Below are positions 22,846 through 30,984 of a stretch of DNA of 33,338 bases, one piece after another. Where the stretch lies: assembly GCA_002437115.1 (NCBI GenBank), contig DJOD01000065.1:1-33338 (forward strand). Reading direction: 5' to 3'. The position numbers and the translations under genes are program-made. This DNA is from Prevotella sp. UBA6447 (lineage in GTDB: Bacteria > Bacteroidota > Bacteroidia > Bacteroidales > Bacteroidaceae). Position 1 is the stretch's first letter; the number at the start of each line of letters is the position of its first letter. Below the pieces are notes generated by a model. It was not told the origin of the DNA and did not search any database. It worked only from the letters and a program-made list of their open reading frames with translations.

Positions 22846-24537
22846 TTATGAAAGGAAAAGCAACACCATGATTTGTATAGATATGATGCGCAGGAACATG
22901 GCAAATGGGTAAACCGTGGCGTAGCTCACTGCAGGCTGGTCGCTGTCCGTGAGCATGTTCGAGTAGGCTAAGGCTGGTGGGTTGGTGTTTCCTCCTGCCA
23001 ACACACCCATGAGCGTGTAGTAGTTGAGGTGGAAGAACTTGCGACCGATGATTCCTGCCACAATAAGGGGCACCATGGTAATGATGATGCCATAGGCGAA
23101 CCAGGTGAGCCCTTGCACGTTGAGCAGCGTGCTGACCACTCCGCGTCCTGCTCCCAGTCCGACACATGCCAGGAAGATAGTGATGCCCATTTCGCGGAGC
23201 ATCATGTTGGCGGAGATGGTGTTGTAGGTGACGAGGTGGTAGCGCGGTCCGAAGTAACCCATGAGAATGGCCACGATGAAGGGACCGCCCGCCAGCCCCA
23301 GCCTCACGGGTTGTGGTATGCCTGGTATGAGGAGGGGGATGTTGGCCACGAGACAGCCGAGGGCAATGCCCAAGAAGATGGGGATGAGGTTGGGGTAGTT
23401 GAGCCGTTTGAGCGAGTTGCCGAGCATCTTGCTCACCTTTCCGATAGACAGTTCGGATCCCACCACCGTCAGCCTGTCGCCGAGCTGAAGGCGCAGGTGC
23501 GGGTGTGCCACAAGGTCTACGCCCGACCGGTTGACGCGTGTCACGGTGGCGTCGAAGTTGTCGCCGAGGTTGAGCTGGCTCAGCGTCTTGCCGTTCATCT
23601 CGGGCTTGGTGACAAGCACGCGGCGGCTAATGAACTCTTTCTCGTAGGGGCTCCAGTCCACCTCAATAGGTTTGCCGACCAGTGCTGTGATGGCATCGAT
23701 GTCCTTGGGCGAAGCCACGATGAGCACTTTGTCATGCAGGTGGAGCATGGTGTTTCCGTTGACGAGCTGGTTGTGCCTCTCGTCTTCATGGAGGATGATG
23801 CGCGAGATGACGAAATGGCGCTCGGCAAAGTGGCGTAGCTCCTTCACGGTTTGCCCGTCGATGCGGGGATTGGTCACTTCCAATGTGAAGCTTCTCACGG
23901 TGAGCTGCTCGAGTTGTCCCAGCCCGCGTTCGGCTTTCTCTTCCTCGGAAGTGGGCTTGATGCGCAGGATGTACCTCAGGAGGATGAACGCCAGGATTAC
24001 GCCAATGACACCCATGGGGTAAGCCACGGCGTAGCCCATGGCGATGTCGGGCGCGTCAACCCCTGTCATACTGAAGTAGGTTTGCTGGGCGGCACCCAGC
24101 CCTGGGGTGTTGGTCACAGCACCGGAGAGGATTCCCACAAGGGCTGTGATGGGTGTGTTTGTGGTGTAGGCGATGACGACCGTTACCGTCAGGCTGATGG
24201 CAATGGTAATTAGCGTGAGCATGTTAAGAGCCAGTCCTCCCTTCTTGAATGAGGAAAAGAAGCTCGGCCCTACTGACAAGCCTATAGAATATACGAACAA
24301 GACAAGTCCGAATTCGCGCAGGAAATGGAGAAGCTGCTCGTTGAGGTTCATGCTGAAATAGCCGAACACCACGCCAGTGAGCAGCACCCAGGTGAGCCCG
24401 AGCGACACGTTGCGCACTTTCAGTTTGCCGAGTGCGAGACCCAAGGTGATGACAAGTGCTAAGATGAAAATAGAATGGGAGACCCCGCCACCCCAAAATT
24501 GGGGCGAACCCAAAAACAAGTTGTTTAGCAATTCCAT
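22846..24537 (-). CDS. AspT/YidE/YbjL-family transporter with two RCK_C domains
   Basis: This 563-residue protein has the duplicated architecture of the aspartate:alanine exchanger family. The N-terminal membrane domain has five to six helices and the motif GILSGAVTNTPGLGAAQQ (about 135-152). Two RCK_C (TrkA-C) domains lie at about 205-290 and 295-370. The second membrane domain has the matching GVLAGGNTNPPALAY. The two TNTPG/TNPPA motifs are the family hallmark. The start is ATG 24535-24537 (MELLNNLFLG); the upstream extension overlaps the promoter. It probably exchanges small carboxylates or amino acids. It is first in the operon with the ThrE-like gene and mnmA. Confidence 0.88.
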   Translation of the reverse strand: MELLNNLFLGSPQFWGGGVSHSIFILALVITLGLALGKLKVRNVSLGLTWVLLTGVVFGYFSMNLNEQLLHFLREFGLVLFVYSIGLSVGPSFFSSFKKGGLALNMLTLITIAISLTVTVVIAYTTNTPITALVGILSGAVTNTPGLGAAQQTYFSMTGVDAPDIAMGYAVAYPMGVIGVILAFILLRYILRIKPTSEEEKAERGLGQLEQLTVRSFTLEVTNPRIDGQTVKELRHFAERHFVISRIILHEDERHNQLVNGNTMLHLHDKVLIVASPKDIDAITALVGKPIEVDWSPYEKEFISRRVLVTKPEMNGKTLSQLNLGDNFDATVTRVNRSGVDLVAHPHLRLQLGDRLTVVGSELSIGKVSKMLGNSLKRLNYPNLIPIFLGIALGCLVANIPLLIPGIPQPVRLGLAGGPFIVAILMGYFGPRYHLVTYNTISANMMLREMGITIFLACVGLGAGRGVVSTLLNVQGLTWFAYGIIITMVPLIVAGIIGRKFFHLNYYTLMGVLAGGNTNPPALAYSNMLTDSDQPAVSYATVYPFAMFLRIISIQIMVLLFLS

Positions 24538-24574
24538 AATAACGGGTAAACTTTGCTTATGCGTTTTGTGGTTG

Positions 24575-24606
24575 CAAAGGTACAAAGATTTTCCGAACCG
24601 ACCAAC
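24575..24606 (-). promoter_or_regulatory. Promoter of the AspT-like/ThrE-like/mnmA operon
   Basis: On the minus strand GTTG (24603-24606), 20 nt, then TACCTTTG (24575-24582), 37 nt before the ATG. Confidence 0.7.
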
Positions 24607-24639
24607 GGAAAGGTTTCACATTCAGTTTGTCGAGGGCAA

Positions 24640-24690
24640 AAGAGGCCGAAAAAAACAGAGCCCCTGCCGTTGGCGGCGGGTAGCAGGGGC
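24640..24690 (-). terminator. Intrinsic terminator of the GH89/HGSNAT-like operon
   Basis: Arms GCCCCTGC (24660-24667) and GCAGGGGC (24683-24690) enclose a GC-rich inner loop. On the minus strand CTCTG and a run of seven T follow. It is 16 nt after the stop of the HGSNAT-like gene. Confidence 0.75.
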
Positions 24691-24706
24691 AACAGGGATG
24701 GTGATG

Positions 24707-25912
24707 TCAGAGCTTGATGAAGATGTGGCGTTTCCAAAGAAAAAACCCCATGGCCGACATGATGGTTAGGAAGAGCACGCTGTAGGCCACGCTGGCCCAA
24801 GGCTCGCTGGCAATGATGCTGTGCAGCAGGGCATAGGTGGTGTCCTTCAAATGAGTGGCCGACAGGATGATGGCTAACGCCTCTGAGGCTACATACAGGA
24901 AGAGCGGGTTGGTGCCAAAGATGAGCGCCAACTTGCCTGCCGCCTTAGGAACAGCTATCCGCCGAGCCATTTGGCGCACGTCGATGAGGGCGATGAGCAT
25001 CCCTTGCAGCAGGGCGGCCAGCGCACAGGTCATGAGCACGTAGCTTGGGCTCCACACACGCTTGTTGAGGCTAATGAAACCACAGGTGAGGGCGGCCATG
25101 AGGAGGAGCAATCCGCCACCGTCGGTAAACACACGCTGGGCATGCCGGGCCGCATTGCCGAGCCGCCTGCCCAAAGCCAGTGTTGCCAAGAGAAAGCCGA
25201 TGAGGGTGTTGCAGGTGGCCGCCAGCGTGGATCCGAGTCCCTCTGGATCGACAGGAGACTTGTGGTAGAGATGGTCGAATCCCAATGCCGACTGGTCGAT
25301 GCGAGCCAGAAAATTGGTGGCTGCGTCGTAGTCGAAACCGCCAAGGGTGAGCAGCAAGAAACCGTGTGCGACAAGAATGAAGGTGATGAGAGCCACCATC
25401 GTTCCCTGTGCAAGGCGTGGCATGCGGCAGGCGCGCGCCGCAGAGGCGAGACTGAGCACGGTGAATGCCGTGAGTCCGTAGCAGAGGCTGAGGCGCTGCA
25501 TGACCCCCATCAGGCGCAGGTGCCCCAGGTCGAAGGGGCGCCCGTCGCAGGCCATGTCAAACCAGTTGATGGCCAGCCCGATGGCAAACAGCAATAGGGT
25601 GCGCTTCGCAATCTTCCTGACGAGCGGTGCCGACCACTTGAAGCCGAACTTCTTCATGCTGAGAAAAGCTGACACCCCCATGATGAAAAGGAAGAAGGGA
25701 AACACCACGTCGGCCAATGTCATGCCATTCCACTTGGCGTGTTGCAGCATGGGGAATATGTTGTGGCCCGCCCCGTTGTTCACAAAAATCATCAGCATCA
25801 CGGTGAGCCCGCGCATCACGTCGAGGCTGGCCAGCCGCTGCGCCTTTTGAGGGGCTTCCTTCGTTGTGACGCTCGGGCGCTCCAATCGGTTCGTGTCGTG
25901 GCCTTCAGTCAT
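24707..25912 (-). CDS. HGSNAT-like membrane acetyltransferase (NagX/DUF5009 type)
   Basis: This 401-residue protein has about ten membrane helices. Residues 29-81 carry the family signature RLASLDVMRGLTVMLMIFVNN, then QHAKWNGMTLADVVFPFFLFIMG. This closely follows human heparan-alpha-glucosaminide N-acetyltransferase, whose catalytic His lies in the equivalent H-A-x-W-N-G segment; here it is H58. The human enzyme transfers acetyl from cytosolic acetyl-CoA across the membrane onto terminal alpha-glucosamine. The bacterial group is often called NagX and its substrate is not settled. The ATG overlaps the end of the GH89 gene by 8 nt (ATGACTGA), so the two are translationally coupled. The next step in the human pathway is the GH89 enzyme itself. 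Confidence 0.87.
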   Translation of the reverse strand: MTEGHDTNRLERPSVTTKEAPQKAQRLASLDVMRGLTVMLMIFVNNGAGHNIFPMLQHAKWNGMTLADVVFPFFLFIMGVSAFLSMKKFGFKWSAPLVRKIAKRTLLLFAIGLAINWFDMACDGRPFDLGHLRLMGVMQRLSLCYGLTAFTVLSLASAARACRMPRLAQGTMVALITFILVAHGFLLLTLGGFDYDAATNFLARIDQSALGFDHLYHKSPVDPEGLGSTLAATCNTLIGFLLATLALGRRLGNAARHAQRVFTDGGGLLLLMAALTCGFISLNKRVWSPSYVLMTCALAALLQGMLIALIDVRQMARRIAVPKAAGKLALIFGTNPLFLYVASEALAIILSATHLKDTTYALLHSIIASEPWASVAYSVLFLTIMSAMGFFLWKRHIFIKL

Positions 25913-28148
25913 GGCTTGTGTCGTTGAGGAAGCTTATGACCTCCTTGGCCACGTCTACCGGCTGGCCTTCCGGTTGCGGCAAGTAGGCGTTGTGTTTCAG
26001 CGTCCATGGCTCCTCCAGGGCATACCAATCGATGTGGACATCTTGCTCCAGGGCCAACTTGAAGAGATCGTCGGTGGTCATGCCCTTGTACTTGCCTGAC
26101 CCCAACTTCTCAATGTCGGGCTTCCGCTTGGCCTCCATCTGCTTGGTGAGCTCGCGGAAATAGGTGCTCCATCTCATGTGATAGAAGTCCTTGAGAATGC
26201 CCTGCCATTCCTTGTGGGCATAGTCGTGCAGTCCGCCGTTGTCGGCGCAAAGGCGGTTTCCCCACGTGGTGATCTGCACACGCGCGTTCCATTCGTACTG
26301 GTCTTTCTCCGCCGGTGTTGTTCCCAAGTTGCGTGCCTGTGTGGTCCAGTGTCCCAGTCGAAACTCTCTGCGCGTGCCCAGCAACTTGTCTTGCAGGAGC
26401 AACATGTCGAGAAAGCGCTTGCTGTCTTTGGCGAAGGCTTTGGGACGGAACGACTTGTAGTCGGCCATCGCCTGTTCATACTGCACGCGTCCTTGGTCGG
26501 CCATGGCTTGCCTCACGATGTCTACGATGTCGTACTCGTAGTTGTTGTTGCCGCGATACTTGTCGGCCACGCTGGCGAAGAGCGTGGCGGCGCGCAAGAT
26601 GTCGTCGGGGTCATAATAGTTGGACATCTTCGACCAGCTCGACACCTGGAAGTTGTTGGCCGATGGCCTGCCGCAGAAGATGCTTTCGTGGGGGCCTTGC
26701 TGGTTGTTGCCCATGGGGCAGTTGTAGATGGTTGCACCCAATATTTGCCACGCCTGCTGGAGCGCCGGATCGTCTGTCCCGTAGCGTGCGCGCACGTATC
26801 CGCGCAGCCACTCCTCCTTTCCAAACTTGTTGGGGCGCCAGGGCAGCTCGCTCATCAGCTCGAACATCACGGGATTGTTTTCCGAGCCCTCCATGGTGAA
26901 GCCGATGCCCTTGAGATGCGCGGCCTTGGGGTTGGTCTTGGTCTGGTAGAAATTGTTGAGCAGTTGGTCCATGCGTCCGTGCAGGCCCACGTTGGCTCCG
27001 AAGTTTTGCAGCAGGCAGAAGAGCCACTGGTGGTCGCCGTAGCCCTCGTCGTCCTGGAAGATGGAAGCGATGCCCCACTTAGGCCGGCACTCCGAGAAGA
27101 GGTCGAGGATGAGCAGGTCGCCTTGCGGCAGGTTGTGTATGAGCGCTTCGCGCGGGTTCTCGTTCCATCCTTGTATGACCCACACGGCCTTTGGGTTGAC
27201 GGCCTTCATCTCGCGCATGATGCTCTTGCCCGACGCGTCGAGGTCCACGCCTTTCGTGTTGCCGCCCTCGTGGAAGGGGTCCATCGAGTAGTAGTTGGCC
27301 TTGCCGTAGAGCTTGGTCAGCTCCTCATAGTAGAGCGACGCGATCTCATGGAAACGGCTGTCGGTGGGTTGCAGGAAGGTGGGTCGCACATAGCCGTTCC
27401 AACTGCCTCCGTCGGCCACGTTCACACCTAATTTTTGGTGCGCGTTGCTTGGCAGCATGCCGCTGTATCCAGACAGCACGGGCTCCATGCCCCATTCCTT
27501 CATTCGCTTGAGGATTTGCTTTTGCAGTTTCTCCTGTTGGGCATACCACGAGTCGGGCAGGGGGCCGCCCCATCCCTCGAGGTTGTCCATCTCCCACCAG
27601 GCCAGGAAGGCCGGCCCGGCAATGAACTTGCCCACCTCTTCCTTGGTGTATCCCAAGCGCAGCAGCAGGTTGCGCCACACACACTCCTCGCCGACCACGG
27701 CCAGTGGCAGGTTGACACCATGGAGTGCCATCCAGTCGATTTCGGTCTGCCAGCGCGTCCAGTCCCAAAAGGCCATGGAGTAGGAGAAGGTGCAGTAGTT
27801 GAAGTCGTAGCGCAGTTTCAAGTCGGTCTCCCGTCGCTCGGCCTTCTGCGGAAGGGGCAGCGTGGCGGGTAGTGTGGCTTTCATTCGGTTCCACGTCAGT
27901 TGCACGCCGGCATAGTATTTCAGGTACCAGTTGAGTCCCGAGGCGATGTTCACCCAGGTGTTGCCCTTGATGCAGGGCTTGCCGTCCTTGGCGGTGATTT
28001 CAAAGAAGTCGCGGTCTTGTTTTACCAGCTCGGTCTTGACCTTGCGCGACGCCCCGCGGTCGATGCGCTCGAGCAGGCCGTCCACAGGGTTGGCCTGTGC
28101 GCCAAAGGTAAGCATGCAGAAGAGGGCCAATAATAGTAGTTTTTTCAT
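25905..28148 (-). CDS. GH89 alpha-N-acetylglucosaminidase
   Basis: This 747-residue secreted enzyme is homologous to human NAGLU. Residues 1-19 are a signal peptide (KKLLLLALFCMLTFGAQA-N). A small N-terminal domain is followed by the (beta/alpha)8 catalytic domain from about 105 (LRYDFNYCTFSYSMAFWDWTRWQTEIDWMALHGVNLPLA). A helical domain makes up the C-terminal third. Candidate acid/base and nucleophile are E294 in DPFHEGGNT and E420 in GFTMEGSENNP, by analogy with E316 and E446 of NAGLU. It removes terminal alpha-linked GlcNAc, as in heparan sulfate or alpha-1,4-GlcNAc-capped gastric mucin. The start is ATG 28146-28148. It has no lipobox, so it is probably periplasmic. Confidence 0.93.
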   Translation of the reverse strand: MKKLLLLALFCMLTFGAQANPVDGLLERIDRGASRKVKTELVKQDRDFFEITAKDGKPCIKGNTWVNIASGLNWYLKYYAGVQLTWNRMKATLPATLPLPQKAERRETDLKLRYDFNYCTFSYSMAFWDWTRWQTEIDWMALHGVNLPLAVVGEECVWRNLLLRLGYTKEEVGKFIAGPAFLAWWEMDNLEGWGGPLPDSWYAQQEKLQKQILKRMKEWGMEPVLSGYSGMLPSNAHQKLGVNVADGGSWNGYVRPTFLQPTDSRFHEIASLYYEELTKLYGKANYYSMDPFHEGGNTKGVDLDASGKSIMREMKAVNPKAVWVIQGWNENPREALIHNLPQGDLLILDLFSECRPKWGIASIFQDDEGYGDHQWLFCLLQNFGANVGLHGRMDQLLNNFYQTKTNPKAAHLKGIGFTMEGSENNPVMFELMSELPWRPNKFGKEEWLRGYVRARYGTDDPALQQAWQILGATIYNCPMGNNQQGPHESIFCGRPSANNFQVSSWSKMSNYYDPDDILRAATLFASVADKYRGNNNYEYDIVDIVRQAMADQGRVQYEQAMADYKSFRPKAFAKDSKRFLDMLLLQDKLLGTRREFRLGHWTTQARNLGTTPAEKDQYEWNARVQITTWGNRLCADNGGLHDYAHKEWQGILKDFYHMRWSTYFRELTKQMEAKRKPDIEKLGSGKYKGMTTDDLFKLALEQDVHIDWYALEEPWTLKHNAYLPQPEGQPVDVAKEVISFLNDTSHD

Positions 28149-28191
28149 ATTTGGTTGATGTTGCGATGGGGTCGGGTGGTGATGGACGAAG

Positions 28192-28208
28192 CAGGTAGTC
28201 ACTACCTG
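28192..28208. other. Short palindromic hairpin between barrel and GH89 genes
   Basis: CAGGTAGTCACTACCTG is an 8-bp perfect palindrome around a single base. It has no U-tract. It lies in the 99-nt gap, where no TAnnTTTG promoter is visible, so GH89 may be transcribed from the barrel gene's promoter with this hairpin trimming expression. Confidence 0.4.
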
Positions 28209-28247
28209 GACTTTCGGCTTGTTGGTTCGTGCTTTTCTTGATGCGTG

Positions 28248-28841
28248 TTACAGGTCAAACTTATAACCCAATGTGAATTGGAACACTCTGTGCTTGGAAT
28301 CGGAGAATTCGGTGGTCTTGGTGCAGCCGATGTTGTAGCGTGCGTCGAGCACCACGTTCTTATACTCGTACGACAGGCCGACGGGGATGGAAAAGTCGAA
28401 CGATTTCACGTTGTCCACATCTCCCGAGAAGCTCTCGTCCTTGAGCGACACATTTTCGTAGCTGTTGACCTTGAAGGCAGGTTGGATGCCCAACTTGACG
28501 GCTAATCCTTTCGTTACGTAGACGTTGGCCACGATGGGAATATTGATGTAGTCGAGTTTCAAGGTTCCGTCGACGCTTCCTGCCTCCTCCGTCTTAATGT
28601 CTTCTTTGCAACCTTGCTGAGAATAGAGGATACCAGCCGAGACGCTGATCATGTCGGTAGCCTGGTATTCAAGCTCTGCGCCTGCGGCGAGGCCAACGCG
28701 TGTGCTTCCGTTTTCATTCTTGGTTATGTTTGCGAAGTTGATGCCCACCTTGGGTTGGATGGTCAGTGCTCCGACGGTGTTCTGTGCGTAGGATGTTGTG
28801 GTCGCGAGCGCTAAGGCTACCGCGAAAAAAGTTTTTCTCAT
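28248..28841 (-). CDS. Outer-membrane beta-barrel protein (porin-like, OMP_b-brl type)
   Basis: This 197-residue protein has a signal peptide at 1-19 (RKTFFAVALALATTTSYA-Q) followed by alternating amphipathic strands typical of a small 8-stranded barrel: GALTIQPKVGINFANI, RVGLAAGAELEYQ, ISVSAGILYSQQG, KLDYINIPIVANVYV, LAVKLGIQPAFKV. It ends with a phenylalanine-rich strand FQFTLGYKFDL. Bacteroidota have many such proteins and their roles are mostly unknown. The start is ATG 28839-28841; the longer frame runs through the promoter. A strong promoter precedes it and no terminator with a U-tract follows before GH89, so it may be the first gene of the glycan operon. Confidence 0.85.
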   Translation of the reverse strand: MRKTFFAVALALATTTSYAQNTVGALTIQPKVGINFANITKNENGSTRVGLAAGAELEYQATDMISVSAGILYSQQGCKEDIKTEEAGSVDGTLKLDYINIPIVANVYVTKGLAVKLGIQPAFKVNSYENVSLKDESFSGDVDNVKSFDFSIPVGLSYEYKNVVLDARYNIGCTKTTEFSDSKHRVFQFTLGYKFDL

Positions 28842-28868
28842 GGTTGATAGTTTTTGATTGTGCTTTTG

Positions 28869-28899
28869 CAAAGGTATGTAAAAAAAGAATGGCTGCAAA
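28869..28899 (-). promoter_or_regulatory. Promoter of the barrel/GH89/HGSNAT-like operon
   Basis: On the minus strand TTTG (28896-28899), exactly 19 nt, then TACCTTTG (28869-28876), 27 nt before the ATG. Confidence 0.75.
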
Positions 28900-28984
28900 G
28901 ACTTTCTGCTTGTTTTTTCTGTTTGTTGTGATTGTGGGGAGGTTGGCCTCTGGCCAGCGGCGGTGATTGTCTATGTTTTGCAAC

Positions 28985-29480
28985 TTTCAAAACCGCGGGA
29001 ATCAGGAATAAGCGAATGTAAATGTTAAATCATTCCATCCCCTTCCAGAAAAGGCCGCGAAAACCATGGGCGCAAATTTTGACCGAAAAACGGGCTGGAT
29101 TTTAGATGTTCTGTAGAACGTTGAAAAACAGCGTGTTGCCAAGTCAGCACTGGATGAGAAACGCTTTGGCATACGCTTGTTTTTGCCATTAGACCCCTAT
29201 TGACTTTCAATATGGCCTTTGTCGAGGCTCAAAAGGATAGCTATTGGGAATCGAAAAGCTGCTTGTTGTGGCGCGATATGGCTCTTTTCCCTGTGGAAGG
29301 TCGCGCCTGTCGTAGGTCGTGAGGCCTTTTTGCGACCCGTTTTCACGCTGGATGAGAAATCCTATTTGTCATATAGCTTTACTTTTTGTTGATAAAAATC
29401 AAACAGCCGACATTTCTTTCCCCATGCTTCTTTTTTCTTTTTCCCTCGCTCATTTGTGTGCGTAAAAGAAAAATCCACGG
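28985..29480. other. Long intergenic region with repeat modules, no credible gene
   Basis: No frame looks like protein. It holds modules shared with 6.7-7.1 kb: TTTTGACCGAAAAACGGGC (29077-29095), CTGTAGAACGTTGAAA (29111-29126) and GAGGCTC/GATAGCTATT (29224-29245). CTGGATGAGAAA is present twice (29150-29161 and 29348-29359). Small dyads such as GTTC-TGTA-GAAC (29109-29120) also occur. Confidence 0.55.
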
Positions 29481-29487
29481 TGAAACC

Positions 29488-29518
29488 TTTGTTTTGTTTG
29501 AAAGAATTGTTACCTTTG
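29488..29518 (+). promoter_or_regulatory. Promoter of tRNA-Arg and pepT
   Basis: TTTG (29488-29491), exactly 19 nt, then TACCTTTG (29511-29518). The predicted start is 10-12 nt before the tRNA. Confidence 0.75.
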
Positions 29519-29536
29519 CACGTGAAAGGAAACCAA

Positions 29537-29613
29537 GGCTCCGTAGCTCAGTTGAATAGAGCATCAGATTCCGGTTCTGAGTGTCGCGGGTTTGAGTCCC
29601 GCCGGAGTCACCA
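29537..29613 (+). tRNA. tRNA-Arg (anticodon CCG)
   Basis: A full cloverleaf is present. The acceptor stem GGCTCCG pairs with CGGAGTC (one G-U). The D arm is AGCTCAGTTGAATAGAGC. The anticodon stem TCAGA/TCTGA encloses TTCCGGT, so the anticodon is CCG and reads CGG. The T arm is GCGGG/CCCGC with TTTGAGT (a TTYGANT-type loop). Discriminator A is at 29610 and CCA is encoded at 29611-29613. It is 21 nt upstream of pepT with no terminator between, so the precursor is probably joint and 3' processing would release pepT mRNA. Confidence 0.95.
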
Positions 29614-29634
29614 CAATCAATAACCATAGCACTT

Positions 29635-30858
29635 ATGGAAATCGTCGAACGATTTATCAATTACACCAAATTTGACACCCAGTCGGCCGAAGACTCCGAG
29701 ACCGTCCCCAGCACCTCCAAACAACTTGTTTTTGCCAAATACCTGAAGAAGGAACTGGAGGATGAGGGCCTCAAGGACGTTGAGATGGACGACATGGGAT
29801 ACATCTATGCCACCCTGCCTGGCAACGTCGGCAAGAACGTGCCCACCATCGGCTTCATTTCGCACTACGACACGGCTCTTGATGCCAGTGGCGCCAACAT
29901 CAAGGCGCGTGTGGTGAACAACTATGACGGAGGCGACATCGTGCTTTCGCCAGGCATCATCTCGTCGCCCAAGAAGTTTCCGGAGCTGTTGGCCCACAAG
30001 GGCGAAGATCTCATTGTGACCGATGGCACCACGCTGCTCGGCGCCGATGACAAGGCTGGCATAGCCGAGATTGTGCAGGCCATGTGCTACCTGCGTGACC
30101 ACGACGAGATTAAGCATGGCGACATCCGCGTGGCGTTCAACCCCGACGAGGAGATTGGCATGGGTGCCCACCACTTTGATGTGGAGAAGTTCGGATGCCA
30201 GTGGGCCTACACCATGGACGGTGGCGACCTCGGCGATCTGGAGTACGAGAACTTCAACGCGGCTGCGGCCAAAGTGACTATCAAGGGTGTCAGCGTACAC
30301 ACGGGCTATGCCAAGGGAAAGATGGTCAACGCCTCGCGGCTGGCCTGCGAATTCAACGCGCTCATCCCCGACACCGACATTCCGGAGACCACAGAGGGAT
30401 ACCAGGGCTTCTATCACCTGCTCGGCATCAACAGCCACTGTGAGGAGGCCAAGCTAAGCTACATCATACGCGACCATGACCGCAAACGCTTCGAGCAACG
30501 CAAGGACTTCATGGAGAACATCGCGGAGAAGATGAATGAAAAGTATGGAGAGGGCACGGTAACCGTGGAGCTCAAGGATCAGTATTATAACATGAAGGAG
30601 AAGATTGACCCCAACATGTATGTCATCGATATCGTGCTCAAGGCCATGCAAGAGAGTGGGGTGACACCCAAGGTGGAACCCATCCGTGGCGGCACTGATG
30701 GCGCGCAACTTTCCTTCCGTGGATTGCCTTGCCCCAACATCTTCGCCGGGGGTGTCAATTTCCATGGGCCTTATGAGTTTGTGTCCATCCAGGTGATGGA
30801 GAAGGCTGTTAAGGTCATTACTAAGATTTGTGAGATTACGGGCACGTACAACGACTAA
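29635..30858 (+). CDS. pepT: Peptidase T, tripeptide aminopeptidase (M20B)
   Basis: PepT removes the N-terminal residue of tripeptides in the cytosol using two zinc ions. The 407-residue protein has ISHYDTA (H77, D79), LLGADDKAGIAEI (D138), NPDEEIGMGA (E172 base, E173), YTMDGGDLG (D195), the lid-domain segment GVSVHTGYAKGKMVNA and C-terminal FAGGVNFHGPYEFV with the last metal-binding His. Length matches the family. There is no promoter between the tRNA and this gene. It is the second M20 peptidase in the window, with PepD handling dipeptides. Confidence 0.96.
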   Translation: MEIVERFINYTKFDTQSAEDSETVPSTSKQLVFAKYLKKELEDEGLKDVEMDDMGYIYATLPGNVGKNVPTIGFISHYDTALDASGANIKARVVNNYDGGDIVLSPGIISSPKKFPELLAHKGEDLIVTDGTTLLGADDKAGIAEIVQAMCYLRDHDEIKHGDIRVAFNPDEEIGMGAHHFDVEKFGCQWAYTMDGGDLGDLEYENFNAAAAKVTIKGVSVHTGYAKGKMVNASRLACEFNALIPDTDIPETTEGYQGFYHLLGINSHCEEAKLSYIIRDHDRKRFEQRKDFMENIAEKMNEKYGEGTVTVELKDQYYNMKEKIDPNMYVIDIVLKAMQESGVTPKVEPIRGGTDGAQLSFRGLPCPNIFAGGVNFHGPYEFVSIQVMEKAVKVITKICEITGTYND

Positions 30859-30893
30859 TGGCCGTTGTATGTGTCGGCAGCAAACATAAGGGA

Positions 30894-30928
30894 AGAGGGG
30901 GCGCACCGATGATGCGCCCCTCTTTGCT
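30894..30928 (+). terminator. Terminator of tRNA-Arg/pepT
   Basis: Arms AGAGGGGGCGCA (30894-30905) and TGCGCCCCTCT (30913-30923) pair with one bulged G, then TTGCTTTC. A weaker dyad (about 30842-30872) spans the pepT stop. Confidence 0.6.
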
Positions 30929-30984
30929 TTCAGGCGGGGCGAGACTTGCGCCCAGCTCCAATCAACCGTTAAAACTCTTTCCGT

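Noticed and set aside
29537..29613. tRNA-Arg as attachment site of an integrated element
   Set aside because: There is no integrase, no direct repeat of the tRNA 3' end in the window, and housekeeping genes flank it.
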